In this document: in pieces, positions 1-7,662 of the stretch | Layout: each line of letters opens with the position of its first letter | Numbering within the stretch: position 1 is the first letter of the stretch | From: Acinetobacter sp. UBA6641 | Lineage (GTDB): Bacteria > Pseudomonadota > Gammaproteobacteria > Pseudomonadales > Moraxellaceae | Assembly: GCA_002455755.1 (NCBI GenBank) | Contig: DKLL01000078.1 | Coordinates: 6,274 to 18,864 of the forward strand | Length of the DNA: 12,591 bases | Direction of reading: 5' to 3' | The notes under the pieces: model-generated | Told to the model about the DNA's origin: nothing | What the model saw: only the letters and a program-made list of their open reading frames with translations | The model's database searches: none | Made by a program: the position numbers and the translations under genes

Positions 1-160
1 TATGCTCGATGTGGCACATAGAACCATCACTTGACCTAAGAGGCATTGCCTCGCAAGAAAGTCCGACAGCTAGGCTTGAGGAGGTTTGAACATCATTCAC
101 AACAATCTCTTTCTGTTGCATTTTGGCTTTATTCATATTCATCTTTTTCACGCAATTTTA
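1..160. other. Left-edge stretch downstream of gspF, no identified gene
   Basis: I cannot assign a product here. On the minus strand a frame opens with ATG at 142-140, just after the gspF stop, and stays open to the window edge (at least 47 codons). Its start is MNMNKAKMQQKE and I recognise nothing in it. On the plus strand a frame that is open at the left edge ends at a TGA at 87-89 with residues ...SPTARLEEV, and could be the tail of a gene converging on gspF. The two readings largely exclude each other. A perfect 6-bp inverted repeat with a one-base centre (GAGGCATTGCCTC) lies at 40-52. The pseudopilin signature GFTLIE expected for gspG is absent, so gspG does not begin within these 160 bases. 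Confidence 0.3.
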
Positions 161-1366
161 TTAAATCATATTGTTCATATTCACTATCGGCAACATCACC
201 GCGATCACAATCACTAAAACGATACTTGCCATTAACACCAACATTAACGGTTCAAGGAGTGCAAGAAGTGTTGAAATGAGGGTAGTAACCTCTCGATCCT
301 GCATGGTCGAGGCACGCTCCAGCATCCGATCCAGCTCACCTGAAGTTTCACCACTTTTGATCATTTGTACCATCATCGGTGGAAAATAACCACTGCGCTC
401 CAGTTGTGTTGCCAGATTGCCACCTTCCGTGACTTTTTCCGCCGCCAGATTGACCGAATCACGGATGACCCAGTTATTGCTCACCGCAGCGCCAATTTTA
501 AGGGCATCCACCAACGGCACGCCAGACTGGGTCAAAATGGATAAGGTACTGGCAAAACGTGCTGCATTTATACCACGCGATAATTTACCAAATAATGGCA
601 ATTTGAGGGTTAAACGGTCAAAAGCATAATGCCCGGCGGAAGTTCTTAAAAAACGCGCCAAAACAATGAAACCGACCACACTTGCCACCAATAAAAATGG
701 CCAGGCCACCCGGATAAAATCGCTGGCTTTCATCAATGCCACCGTAATCCACGGTAAAGCATCCTTACTTTGATCAAAAGTCTTGACGATGTCGGGAACC
801 ACATAAGTCATCAGTCCCATCACAATCGCAAAGGACATCAGCATCAGGATAATCGGATAAATCATCGCGCCCTGCACTTTTTTCTGCATGGCAAAGCGAT
901 TTTCAGTGTAATCTGCCAACTGATCCAGAATTAAATCCAGATGTCCCGAACGTTCACCCGCTGCGATGGTCGCGATATATAAATCCGGTAAACGCCCTGC
1001 TTGCTGCAAGGCATTGGCCAGTGAATGCCCTTCCATGACTTTTGAGCGCACCGACATCAACAGGTTTTGCACATGAGCTTTCTCGCTTTGCTTGCCTACA
1101 GCGCGCAGCGCTTCTTCTAAAGGAATTGCAGCTGCCACCAGAACTGAAAGTTGACGGGTAAATAATGCCAGATCATAAGCAGTGATTTTTTTCTGAAACC
1201 AGCCTGCTGAGTGATGTTTATCTTTTTGCTCAACAGGATCCACCGTCACCGGAATCAACTCTTTGTCTCTGAGCTGTTGACGGATTTGACGTGCAGAGTC
1301 ACCCTCTAGCACGCCTTTTTGCTGCTTCCCTGAAGCATCAATGGCAGTAAATTGATATGCAGGCAT
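161..1366 (-). CDS. gspF: Type II secretion system inner-membrane platform protein GspF
   Basis: GspF is the polytopic inner-membrane protein of the type II secretion platform. It contacts the GspE ATPase and the GspL/M components and helps drive pseudopilus assembly. The product is 401 residues, the usual family length. It has the N-terminal MPAYQFTAIDASGK segment and two T2SSF repeats at about 63-190 and 265-390. Each repeat carries the glycine motif typical of the family: AAGERSGHLD at 135-144 and KSGETSGELD at 337-346. Hydrophobic membrane segments lie at about 168-190, 222-238 and 367-395. The ATG at 1366 has only a weak upstream purine stretch (AGAG). The gene ends in tandem TAA TAA codons. 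It diverges from priA across 152 bases. The homologous PilC of type IV pili is the main alternative, but the start and length read as GspF. Scattered gsp loci are, from memory, normal in Acinetobacter. Confidence 0.93.
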   Translation of the reverse strand: MPAYQFTAIDASGKQQKGVLEGDSARQIRQQLRDKELIPVTVDPVEQKDKHHSAGWFQKKITAYDLALFTRQLSVLVAAAIPLEEALRAVGKQSEKAHVQNLLMSVRSKVMEGHSLANALQQAGRLPDLYIATIAAGERSGHLDLILDQLADYTENRFAMQKKVQGAMIYPIILMLMSFAIVMGLMTYVVPDIVKTFDQSKDALPWITVALMKASDFIRVAWPFLLVASVVGFIVLARFLRTSAGHYAFDRLTLKLPLFGKLSRGINAARFASTLSILTQSGVPLVDALKIGAAVSNNWVIRDSVNLAAEKVTEGGNLATQLERSGYFPPMMVQMIKSGETSGELDRMLERASTMQDREVTTLISTLLALLEPLMLVLMASIVLVIVIAVMLPIVNMNNMI

Positions 1367-1518
1367 TGTGATGCTCTAATTTTCTAAAATTTGCTTCAGC
1401 GCGGTTGCGTCTGACCACCAAAATCATTCATATTCTGAGATATAAATGATTTGTTCACTCTAACATAACTCGATCTTGAGCACGACGAAATTTGATCAGG
1501 ACCATTTGACCCTTATTT

Positions 1519-3741
1519 ATGCCAAATACACCATCGACTCTAGCCGACATTTATCGCATTCGTGTTGCCGTACCTGTACATCTCTATGACTGTTTTGACT
1601 ACACCTTAACGGCTGAACAATACCGGCAAGCTGAAGTTGGGGCACGTGTGGCCGTGTCGTTTGGACGGCAAAACCTGGTGGGTATTATTGTTGAAAAATT
1701 AACGACCGATACCCCGATTGATCCGCGTTTTAAGCTCAAAGCCATCACTGAACTGCTGGATGACCAAGCGCTGTTAGATCAAAAAACTTTAAGCTTGCTC
1801 ACCTGGTCCGCGCAATATTATCAATTTCCGATTGGCGAAGTTTTTCAGAGTGCCTTACCGACCTTCTTGCGTCAGGGTAAACCGTATAATTTGTTGGCAC
1901 GAATGTGGAAAGTCCTAGATTTAGCTGCCGAGACCAAACTGACACGTTCCGAAAAACAACAGCAAGCCTATAAAATCCTGAAGTTACATCCTCAAGGAAC
2001 CACGGAAAATATTTTAAATCTGGCCGGGATTGAAACAGCAACACTGAAGGCTTTAGAAAAAAAAGCCATTGTAGAATGTGTTCTAGAACATCAGGATTTT
2101 AGTCCACAGCCCGTCACACTGGCGCAAATGCCGTTAACCGCGAATGACGACCAGAAAAAGGCCATTCAACAGGTGCTTAAAGCACAAAAAAAATATCATG
2201 CCTTTTTACTCGATGGTTTAACCGGGAGCGGTAAAACCGAAGTCTATTTGCAAGTCATGCAAGAGGTGCTGAAACAGGGCAAGCAAGTCTTGGTTTTGGT
2301 GCCTGAAATTGGGCTTACTCCGCAAACCATCAGCCGGTTCCAGTCGCGTTTTCATGGCAATATCGTGCTGCTGCATTCAGGACTGAATGATTCTAAACGT
2401 CTGCAAGCCTGGCAAGCGGCACAAACCGGTAAAGCCTCCATCATTTTGGGTACACGATCAGCCATTTACACCCCGCTGCCTAATCTGGGCTTAATCATTC
2501 TCGATGAAGAACATGACCTTTCATTTAAACAACAGGAAGGCTTTCGCTATCATGCCCGTGATGTCGCAATGTACCGTGCCCATCTGCAAAACTGTCCGAT
2601 TATTTTAGGTTCGGCGACACCGAGTATTGATAGCTATGCACTGGTTGAAACGGGGAAAATGACCCGTTTAGAACTGAATCAGCGTGCCGGTGTGGCACTG
2701 ATGCCCAAGATTCATCTGATTGATCTGAAAATTGCGCAAAAGCAAAGTGGGATTAGCCAAAGCCTGATTGATGAGATTCAGAAACGTTTGGATAAAAAAG
2801 AACAGGTGCTGGTGTTTTTAAACCGCCGTGGTTATGCCCCGGTACTGATTTGTGAAAGCTGTGCCTGGCAAGCCAAATGTCCGCATTGTGATGCCAACTT
2901 TACCGTGCATCGCCAGCCTTATCAGCATCTGCATTGTCACCACTGTGGCAGTATTCACCGTCTGCCGGAACAATGCCCGCAGTGCAAACATACTGAACTG
3001 AAATCGATTGGCATGGGCACAGCCAAAGTGGAAGAACACCTGCAACAGCTTTTTCCCAATTTCGATGTGATTCGGGTCGACCGCGATTCCACCAGCCGGG
3101 TCGGTAGCTGGCAAAAAATTTATGACAAAATCCAGAAAAGTGAACCGGTTATTTTACTTGGCACGCAAATGCTGGCCAAAGGACACCATTTTCCTTATGT
3201 CACCCTGGTCGCCATCTTAGATATTGATTCCGGCTTGCTCAGCGTGGATTTTCGTGCCACCGAACGTACCGCTCAACTAATCGTACAAGTCGCCGGTCGT
3301 GCCGGACGCGGTGAACGCAAAGGCGAAGTCTATCTACAGACACTGCGCCCCGATCATCCTCTGCTCAACACCTTGATTGACAAGGATTACCGGCATTTCG
3401 CCAGACAGACCTTAAAAGAACGTCAAGCAGCACTGTTACCGCCTTTTCGTTATGCGGCACTCATTCGCTGTGAATCGAAAAGTCAGGAACAGAATCAGGA
3501 TTTCTTACAGCAACATGCTCAGGCACTCAGACAGGTGTCTGAAAACCTGATTGATATCTGGGGACCGATTCCTGCCCCGATGGAACGTAAAGCCGGGCGT
3601 TATCAGGCGCATATGGTATTGTTGTCGCAAGATCGTGCCCGATTACACTTTTATATTCGTGCATGGTGGCAAAACATGTTGCATCAAAAGCCCTCAAACA
3701 TGAAACTTACACTAGATATAGACCCTCAGGAATTAAGCTAA
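1519..3741 (+). CDS. priA: Primosomal protein N' (replication restart helicase PriA)
   Basis: PriA is a superfamily 2 3'-to-5' DNA helicase that recognises stalled forks and D-loops and reloads DnaB through the primosome. The 740-residue product matches the usual 730-740. In order: an N-terminal 3'BD/winged-helix region (about 1-200); Walker A GLTGSGKT at 233-240; motif II DEEH at 329-332; GSAT at 364-367; a zinc-binding insertion with eight cysteines (C445, C448, C454, C457, C473, C476, C486, C489); motif V region GTQMLAKG at 548-555; and motif VI QVAGRAGR at 590-597. All expected catalytic and zinc residues are present. The ATG at 1519 has only a distant AGGA (around 1498-1501), so translation may be weak, but the N-terminus RIRVAVPVHLYDCFDYTL is typical and supports this start. 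It is probably the first gene of a unit with the downstream antiporter and hslO. Confidence 0.97.
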   Translation: MPNTPSTLADIYRIRVAVPVHLYDCFDYTLTAEQYRQAEVGARVAVSFGRQNLVGIIVEKLTTDTPIDPRFKLKAITELLDDQALLDQKTLSLLTWSAQYYQFPIGEVFQSALPTFLRQGKPYNLLARMWKVLDLAAETKLTRSEKQQQAYKILKLHPQGTTENILNLAGIETATLKALEKKAIVECVLEHQDFSPQPVTLAQMPLTANDDQKKAIQQVLKAQKKYHAFLLDGLTGSGKTEVYLQVMQEVLKQGKQVLVLVPEIGLTPQTISRFQSRFHGNIVLLHSGLNDSKRLQAWQAAQTGKASIILGTRSAIYTPLPNLGLIILDEEHDLSFKQQEGFRYHARDVAMYRAHLQNCPIILGSATPSIDSYALVETGKMTRLELNQRAGVALMPKIHLIDLKIAQKQSGISQSLIDEIQKRLDKKEQVLVFLNRRGYAPVLICESCAWQAKCPHCDANFTVHRQPYQHLHCHHCGSIHRLPEQCPQCKHTELKSIGMGTAKVEEHLQQLFPNFDVIRVDRDSTSRVGSWQKIYDKIQKSEPVILLGTQMLAKGHHFPYVTLVAILDIDSGLLSVDFRATERTAQLIVQVAGRAGRGERKGEVYLQTLRPDHPLLNTLIDKDYRHFARQTLKERQAALLPPFRYAALIRCESKSQEQNQDFLQQHAQALRQVSENLIDIWGPIPAPMERKAGRYQAHMVLLSQDRARLHFYIRAWWQNMLHQKPSNMKLTLDIDPQELS

Positions 3742-3742
3742 A

Positions 3743-3771
3743 CCAAAGTTCATGCTTGGCCTAATTTTTTT
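3743..3771 (+). terminator. Weak terminator-like hairpin after priA
   Basis: A short imperfect stem (CCAAAG pairing with CTTGG, one bulged A) is followed within a few bases by a seven-T run at 3765-3771. The stem is only about 5 bp, so at most it would attenuate read-through into the antiporter gene rather than stop it. Confidence 0.2.
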
Positions 3772-3800
3772 GAAATGAGAACAAATTCTAGGACAGATCG

Positions 3801-5642
3801 ATGTCGTTACTGTTACAAATTACGATTTTCCTTGGTGCCTCGCTACTCTTGGTTCCCTTGGCCAAGCGCTTTGGCATTGCCACCGTACTCGGCTATTTGT
3901 TTACCGGTATTTTGCTCGGTCCCAGCGTATTCAATCTGGCCAGTGACCCTGAATCAATTCAGGAACTGGCGGAATTTGGCGTTATTCTGTTGATGTTTAT
4001 TATTGGCCTGGAGCTGCGTCCACAACGACTGTGGCAGATGCGTAAATCGATCTTTTTGATGGGTAGTCTACAGGTCGGCATTACTGGCATTATTCTGGCC
4101 CTGCTGATCTTTTTTGCCTTAAGCCAGAACCTCTCTGCCAGTTTTGTGATTGGCATGGCACTGGCACTTTCCTCCACCGCCTTTGTGTTACAGCTGCTGG
4201 CGGAAAAGCAGCAACTGAATACCACCTTCGGGCAGCAATCCTTTTCTATTTTACTGTTCCAAGATATCGCCGCTATTCCATTACTGGCAATTATTCCGCT
4301 ACTCGCTGGTACTGAATCGACCCATCATGGAGTGGCCTATTTTGCTGCAATCATTGCCACCTTTAGCGGTTTGTTCCTGTTTAGCCGCTATATGATGCGC
4401 CGCTTTTTCCTTTTTGTGGCCAAAAGTGGCGCACATGAACTGATTACTGCAGTGGGTCTGTTTATTGTCTTGGGCGTGGTCGTACTCATGGATGTGCTCG
4501 GGATCAGCACGACTTTGGGGGCTTTCTTAACCGGGGTATTGCTGGCCGACTCTGAGTTCCGTCATGAGCTTGAAGCCAGCATTGCGCCCTTTAAAGGACT
4601 GTTACTCGGTCTATTTTTTATGACGGTCGGCATGACCACACAATTATCACTCTTGGTGGATATGCCCTGGCTGATCATTGGCGGTGCGCTCATTTTAATG
4701 CTAATCAAAAGCGTTACTCTCACCGCCATTGCCCGTTATCTAAAATACTCATGGCGCAACAGCTTGCTGCTGGCAACCTGTTTATCTCAAGGTGGTGAAT
4801 TTGCCTTTGTAGTGCTCAAAGTTGCCAGTAGTGAAAAAGTCATCACCCAGGCGATACTTGAGCCTATAACATTGATTGTGACCCTTTCCATGGTGCTCAC
4901 CCCAATGCTGTACTGGCTGATGAGCCGCTGGATTGTGCCATTGCTTGATAAAGAAAAAACTCCAGTCTATGATGAAATTCCCGATACGCACAACCCGATG
5001 ATCATTGCGGGTTTTGGCCGTTTTGGACAGATCATTGCCCGTATTGCCCATTTACAGCACCAGTCGTTTACCGCCATCGACAGCAATCTGGAAAAAGTCG
5101 ATTTCGTGCGAAATTATGGCGGTACGGTATACTATGGTGATGCCACACAGCCCGATATTTTACGTTCAGCAGGCATTGAACACGCCAAAGTCTTCGTACT
5201 TGCGATTGATGATATTGAAGACTCCATGAATGTCGCACGTCATATTCGCTTAAACTATCCCCAGCTCAAACTTTTGGTACGTGCCCGAGACCGGCATCAT
5301 GTGCATTTACTGCGGGATTTAGGCGTTGAACATATCTGGCGTGAAACTTACTTATCCTCACTCGGTATGGCTTATCGCGCTTTACGTGAGTTAGATGTAA
5401 ACGAGGAAGATGCGTATAAGAGTATCGAGCTGTTCCGTGATTACGATGAGGAATTATTGCTTCAACAGCAACGGGTTTATACTGATGAACAGAAGATTTA
5501 TGAAACCCATCGCAATGCACTGGCAGAACTGGAACATCTGTTTGAAAGCGATGCCCATATTCGTCAAGAACCGATTGGCGTCAATTTGCAACGCGGCTTA
5601 GCACATCAGCGTATTGATGTCACAAGAGCTGATAGTAACTAG
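3801..5642 (+). CDS. Kef-type monovalent cation:proton antiporter (CPA2 family) with RCK domain
   Basis: This is an integral inner-membrane K+/H+ (or Na+/H+) antiporter of the KefB/KefC type, 613 residues, close to the family's roughly 600-620. The first 380 residues form the sodium/hydrogen exchanger domain with about a dozen hydrophobic segments. The FQD motif at 153-155 and the conserved block around 238-262 (TLGAFLTGVLLADSEFRHE) are recognisable. A cytoplasmic RCK/TrkA-N Rossmann domain follows at about 398-515, with the nucleotide-binding glycine motif GFGRFG at 404-409. An acidic, Gln-rich tail runs from about 535 to the end. The start has a good AGGA at 3790-3793, seven bases before ATG. 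No KefF/KefG-type flavoprotein subunit is adjacent, so control by glutathione adducts cannot be read from context. It lies 59 bases after priA and 50 before hslO, probably one transcription unit. I leave the symbol open because KefB, KefC and related CPA2 proteins cannot be separated by eye. Confidence 0.9.
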   Translation: MSLLLQITIFLGASLLLVPLAKRFGIATVLGYLFTGILLGPSVFNLASDPESIQELAEFGVILLMFIIGLELRPQRLWQMRKSIFLMGSLQVGITGIILALLIFFALSQNLSASFVIGMALALSSTAFVLQLLAEKQQLNTTFGQQSFSILLFQDIAAIPLLAIIPLLAGTESTHHGVAYFAAIIATFSGLFLFSRYMMRRFFLFVAKSGAHELITAVGLFIVLGVVVLMDVLGISTTLGAFLTGVLLADSEFRHELEASIAPFKGLLLGLFFMTVGMTTQLSLLVDMPWLIIGGALILMLIKSVTLTAIARYLKYSWRNSLLLATCLSQGGEFAFVVLKVASSEKVITQAILEPITLIVTLSMVLTPMLYWLMSRWIVPLLDKEKTPVYDEIPDTHNPMIIAGFGRFGQIIARIAHLQHQSFTAIDSNLEKVDFVRNYGGTVYYGDATQPDILRSAGIEHAKVFVLAIDDIEDSMNVARHIRLNYPQLKLLVRARDRHHVHLLRDLGVEHIWRETYLSSLGMAYRALRELDVNEEDAYKSIELFRDYDEELLLQQQRVYTDEQKIYETHRNALAELEHLFESDAHIRQEPIGVNLQRGLAHQRIDVTRADSN

Positions 5643-5692
5643 CTTGTGTTTTACAATATAGACACCATTAACACGGGCTATTGGAGAAATTT

Positions 5693-6568
5693 ATGTCTGA
5701 ATTACGTCAACGCTTTTATATTGAAAATTGCCCGATTCGTGGTGAAGTCGTCCATCTTGAAAGCGTTTTGCAAACCATTCTTGCGCAACGTGATTATCCG
5801 CAAGCCATTCAAATTCTTTTGGGGGAAATGCTGAGTGCCACTGCTTTATTAGCGAGCACCCTGAAAATCAAAGGCCGCATTAGCCTGCAAATTCAGGCAG
5901 CCGGCACTTTCAAATGGGCTATGGCAGAATGTAATCATCGCGGTGAAATCCGAGCTTCAGCCGATTATGAAGAAGATCCGCGTTTTTTCCAGGCAGAAAA
6001 CAGCAGCACGGTGTTGAATGCACTGGTCAATCCGGTGCTGTTCATTAATATTGAGCCTGAATTTGGAGAACGCTATCAGGGCATTATTGCGCTTGAGCAC
6101 GACACCTTGGCCGGTTGTTTAATGCAGTATTATGATTTGTCTGCACAAATTCCAACGAAAATTGTTTTGGCCAGCACAGCTGAATGCTCTGGCGGTCTCC
6201 TGATTCAACTTTTGCCACGTAATAGCGAAGAAGAGCAACAACGTGTAGATGAAGACCTTTGGCCACGCCTCACCATGCTGACCGAAACTTTAAAAGCGGA
6301 AGAACTCACAGATCTTGAACCGACTGAAATTCTTTACCGTCTGTACAATGAGGAAGATGTACGCTTGCCTGAAGCGGAACCATTAAGCTTTGGCTGTACC
6401 TGTTCTAAAGAACGCTGTGCCAATGCCTTAATTCAAATTGGTGTAGAGGCAGTGCGTGAAACTTTAGAGTTCCAAAATCCGATTACCATGGATTGCCAGT
6501 TCTGTAGCACCCGTTACACTTTTACTGCTGAAGAGGCCTTTGGTTTATTTGGCAAACACCTCAGTTGA
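5693..6568 (+). CDS. hslO: Redox-regulated molecular chaperone Hsp33
   Basis: Hsp33 is a cytoplasmic ATP-independent holdase. Its C-terminal zinc centre is oxidised to disulfides under peroxide or bleach stress, which unfolds the linker and switches on client binding. From the ATG at 5693 the protein has 291 residues, the normal length. The redox switch is intact: C-x-C at residues 235 and 237 (FGCTC) and C-x-x-C at 268 and 271 (CQFC), 30 residues apart as expected for the family. I chose ATG 5693 because a GGAG at 5683-5686 sits six bases upstream. An in-frame TTG at 5681 would add four residues but would contain that Shine-Dalgarno sequence. It is the last gene of the priA-antiporter-hslO group and is followed at once by a hairpin and an intrinsic terminator. 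Confidence 0.96.
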   Translation: MSELRQRFYIENCPIRGEVVHLESVLQTILAQRDYPQAIQILLGEMLSATALLASTLKIKGRISLQIQAAGTFKWAMAECNHRGEIRASADYEEDPRFFQAENSSTVLNALVNPVLFINIEPEFGERYQGIIALEHDTLAGCLMQYYDLSAQIPTKIVLASTAECSGGLLIQLLPRNSEEEQQRVDEDLWPRLTMLTETLKAEELTDLEPTEILYRLYNEEDVRLPEAEPLSFGCTCSKERCANALIQIGVEAVRETLEFQNPITMDCQFCSTRYTFTAEEAFGLFGKHLS

Positions 6569-6589
6569 TTTTATTCAAGTGAATAAAAT
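6568..6589 (+). repeat. Perfect inverted repeat at the hslO stop codon
   Basis: A perfect 9-bp stem (ATTTTATTC / GAATAAAAT) with the four-base loop AAGT starts at the last base of the hslO TGA codon. It is AT-rich and has no T run directly after it. It sits two bases before the terminator stem, so the transcript would end in two tandem hairpins. It could protect the 3' end. Confidence 0.55.
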
Positions 6590-6590
6590 A

Positions 6591-6617
6591 GGGCAGCTAT
6601 AATGGCTGCTCTTTTTT
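6591..6617 (+). terminator. Intrinsic terminator of hslO
   Basis: GGGCAGC (6591-6597) pairs with GCTGCTC (6605-6611) in a 7-bp stem with one G-U pair, followed by six Ts (6612-6617). This is a standard Rho-independent terminator and marks the end of the hslO transcript. Confidence 0.85.
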
Positions 6618-6779
6618 ATTCCAAAAAAATAAAATACCTTATTTTTTATATTGATTTTTTACACTTGTATTTAAAATATTTTAGCGTAAAATTTCATTTC
6701 AAAATAAAGCAAAATAAACTCAAATAATGTTTTATTTTTAATGCATAAAAATAAATTAATAATTGGGAATATCGACTAC

Positions 6780-7235
6780 ATGAACACAAAAATAATGCTC
6801 AGTATATTATTAATGCTGACCTGTTCCTTTATTCATGCAAAAACCCTCGATTTAGTGGGAACATGGAAAGCCATTGATGATAAAACAGGCTATGCTCGGG
6901 CTGACGTTCTCATTACCAAGAAAGAAAATGGCGGTTATCTGGGAACAATTATCAAAGTCCACGCCATTCCAAACCGTGCCCCGGTTGAGTACTGTGAAAA
7001 ATGTAAAGGCGCTCTCAAAAATGCCCCGCTGCTTGGCTTGCCTATTTTGTCAGGTTTTAAGCAAAATCCTAAAAAAGCAGATGAATTTATTGATGGTCAG
7101 GTACTTGATCCTCTTTCAGGTCATGTCTATCGGACCAAAGGACGTCTTAATACACGAGGCAATGTGCTGACCTTACGTGGCTATATTGGTACCAGTTTGC
7201 TTGGCCGCACCGTGTCCTGGATTAGAGTGGATTAA
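6780..7235 (+). CDS. Exported DUF2147 protein, first of a tandem pair
   Basis: The predicted product has 151 residues and begins with a Sec signal peptide (MNTKIMLSILLMLTCSFIHA, likely cut after A20), so it should reach the periplasm or beyond. The mature part belongs, by recognition, to the DUF2147 family of small exported proteins of unknown biochemical role. It starts with a G-x-W type motif (LVGTWKAIDD), has one Cys-x-x-Cys pair at residues 72 and 75 (CEKC), the block GLP-x3-GF, then VLDP and a C-terminal LRGYIG...WIRVD strand region. A lipocalin-like beta-barrel is my inference from the G-x-W start and strand pattern, not shown. An upstream in-frame ATG at 6741 would add 13 residues before the signal peptide; I prefer 6780, which has GGGA at 6765-6768 and puts the charged residues directly before the hydrophobic core. 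It is about 51% identical to the next gene's product over the mature region (hand count, 64 of about 126). Confidence 0.85.
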   Translation: MNTKIMLSILLMLTCSFIHAKTLDLVGTWKAIDDKTGYARADVLITKKENGGYLGTIIKVHAIPNRAPVEYCEKCKGALKNAPLLGLPILSGFKQNPKKADEFIDGQVLDPLSGHVYRTKGRLNTRGNVLTLRGYIGTSLLGRTVSWIRVD

Positions 7236-7250
7236 CATACTTCCCCTTTA

Positions 7251-7287
7251 GCACAAGTTTTTAGCTCCCCCGGTTAGAAACTTGTGC
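7251..7287 (+). repeat. Perfect 10-bp stem-loop after the first DUF2147 gene
   Basis: GCACAAGTTT (7251-7260) is exactly complementary in reverse to AAACTTGTGC (7278-7287), with a 17-base loop containing CTCCCCCGG. It begins 15 bases after the stop codon, where a terminator would be expected, but no T run follows on either strand. It is therefore either a weak or Rho-assisted 3' end, or a stabilising or regulatory hairpin. Confidence 0.6.
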
Positions 7288-7582
7288 AGCCTCTATTTAT
7301 AATCTTAAACATTCATTAAATTTCCATTCTTATACGCAAGCAATAAATTATTTTTTATTACCTGGTTATTTATATCAAACGATAAATTTTATTATTAATG
7401 CCTATAAAAATAATAACATTTCATCCAGTAAATAAATTTTTTACCTTCAGATAAAATATTAACTGATTAAAAACCTAAATTTTTAATATTCAAATCGGAT
7501 ACTTTCTAATCAAAAAAAATTCAAACAATAACCCACTCAACACAATCAATTATTTATGTGACTTGTTTAGCAATTTAACCAT
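7288..7582. other. Very AT-rich spacer between the two DUF2147 genes
   Basis: Bases 7301-7660 contain about 22% G+C by my hand count, far below the neighbouring genes. The stretch is full of A and T runs. I see no gene: the only ATG-initiated frame I followed (18 codons from 7398) has no ribosome binding site. It probably holds upstream control sequence for the second DUF2147 gene, such as UP-element-like DNA or a nucleoid-protein binding region, but I can identify no specific operator. Confidence 0.5.
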
Positions 7583-7611
7583 TTGATTTTATAGATACTT
7601 ATCGTTATAAA
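7583..7611 (+). promoter_or_regulatory. Sigma-70-type promoter candidate for the second DUF2147 gene
   Basis: A -35-like TTGATT (7583-7588) and a -10-like TATAAA (7606-7611) are separated by exactly 17 bases. Transcription would start near 7618, giving a leader of about 45 bases before the ATG at 7663. Matches in such AT-rich DNA arise easily by chance, so this is moderate evidence only. Confidence 0.5.
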
Positions 7612-7662
7612 TTAGGTGTTTTACTCTAAAAATATAAAACTTTCAGTTCAAAGGGGGAATTA

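Noticed and set aside
46..279. Plus-strand frame of 77 codons overlapping the end of gspF
   Set aside because: It runs antisense into a clearly coding gspF, has no recognisable domain and no good ribosome binding site.
1367..1518. Promoters in the gspF-priA divergent spacer
   Set aside because: I looked for paired -35/-10 boxes on both strands; TATAAA at 1441-1446 lacks a suitably spaced -35, and no other pair was convincing.
2818..3114. 98-codon antisense frame within priA
   Set aside because: It is a shadow of the zinc-binding and helicase region of priA, which is under clear protein constraint.
5681..5692. TTG at 5681 as the hslO start
   Set aside because: The GGAG that best serves as ribosome binding site lies inside this extension and is ideally placed for the ATG at 5693; Hsp33 family length also fits the shorter form.
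6741..6779. ATG at 6741 as the start of the first DUF2147 protein
   Set aside because: It would put 13 polar residues in front of a complete signal peptide, and no ribosome binding site precedes it.
6780..6839. First DUF2147 protein as a lipoprotein because of a cysteine in its signal peptide
   Set aside because: The residues before that cysteine (MLT) do not fit a lipobox, and an ordinary signal peptidase site (IHA) follows five residues later.
7398..7454. 18-codon frame in the AT-rich spacer
   Set aside because: No ribosome binding site, no start context and composition typical of random AT-rich DNA.
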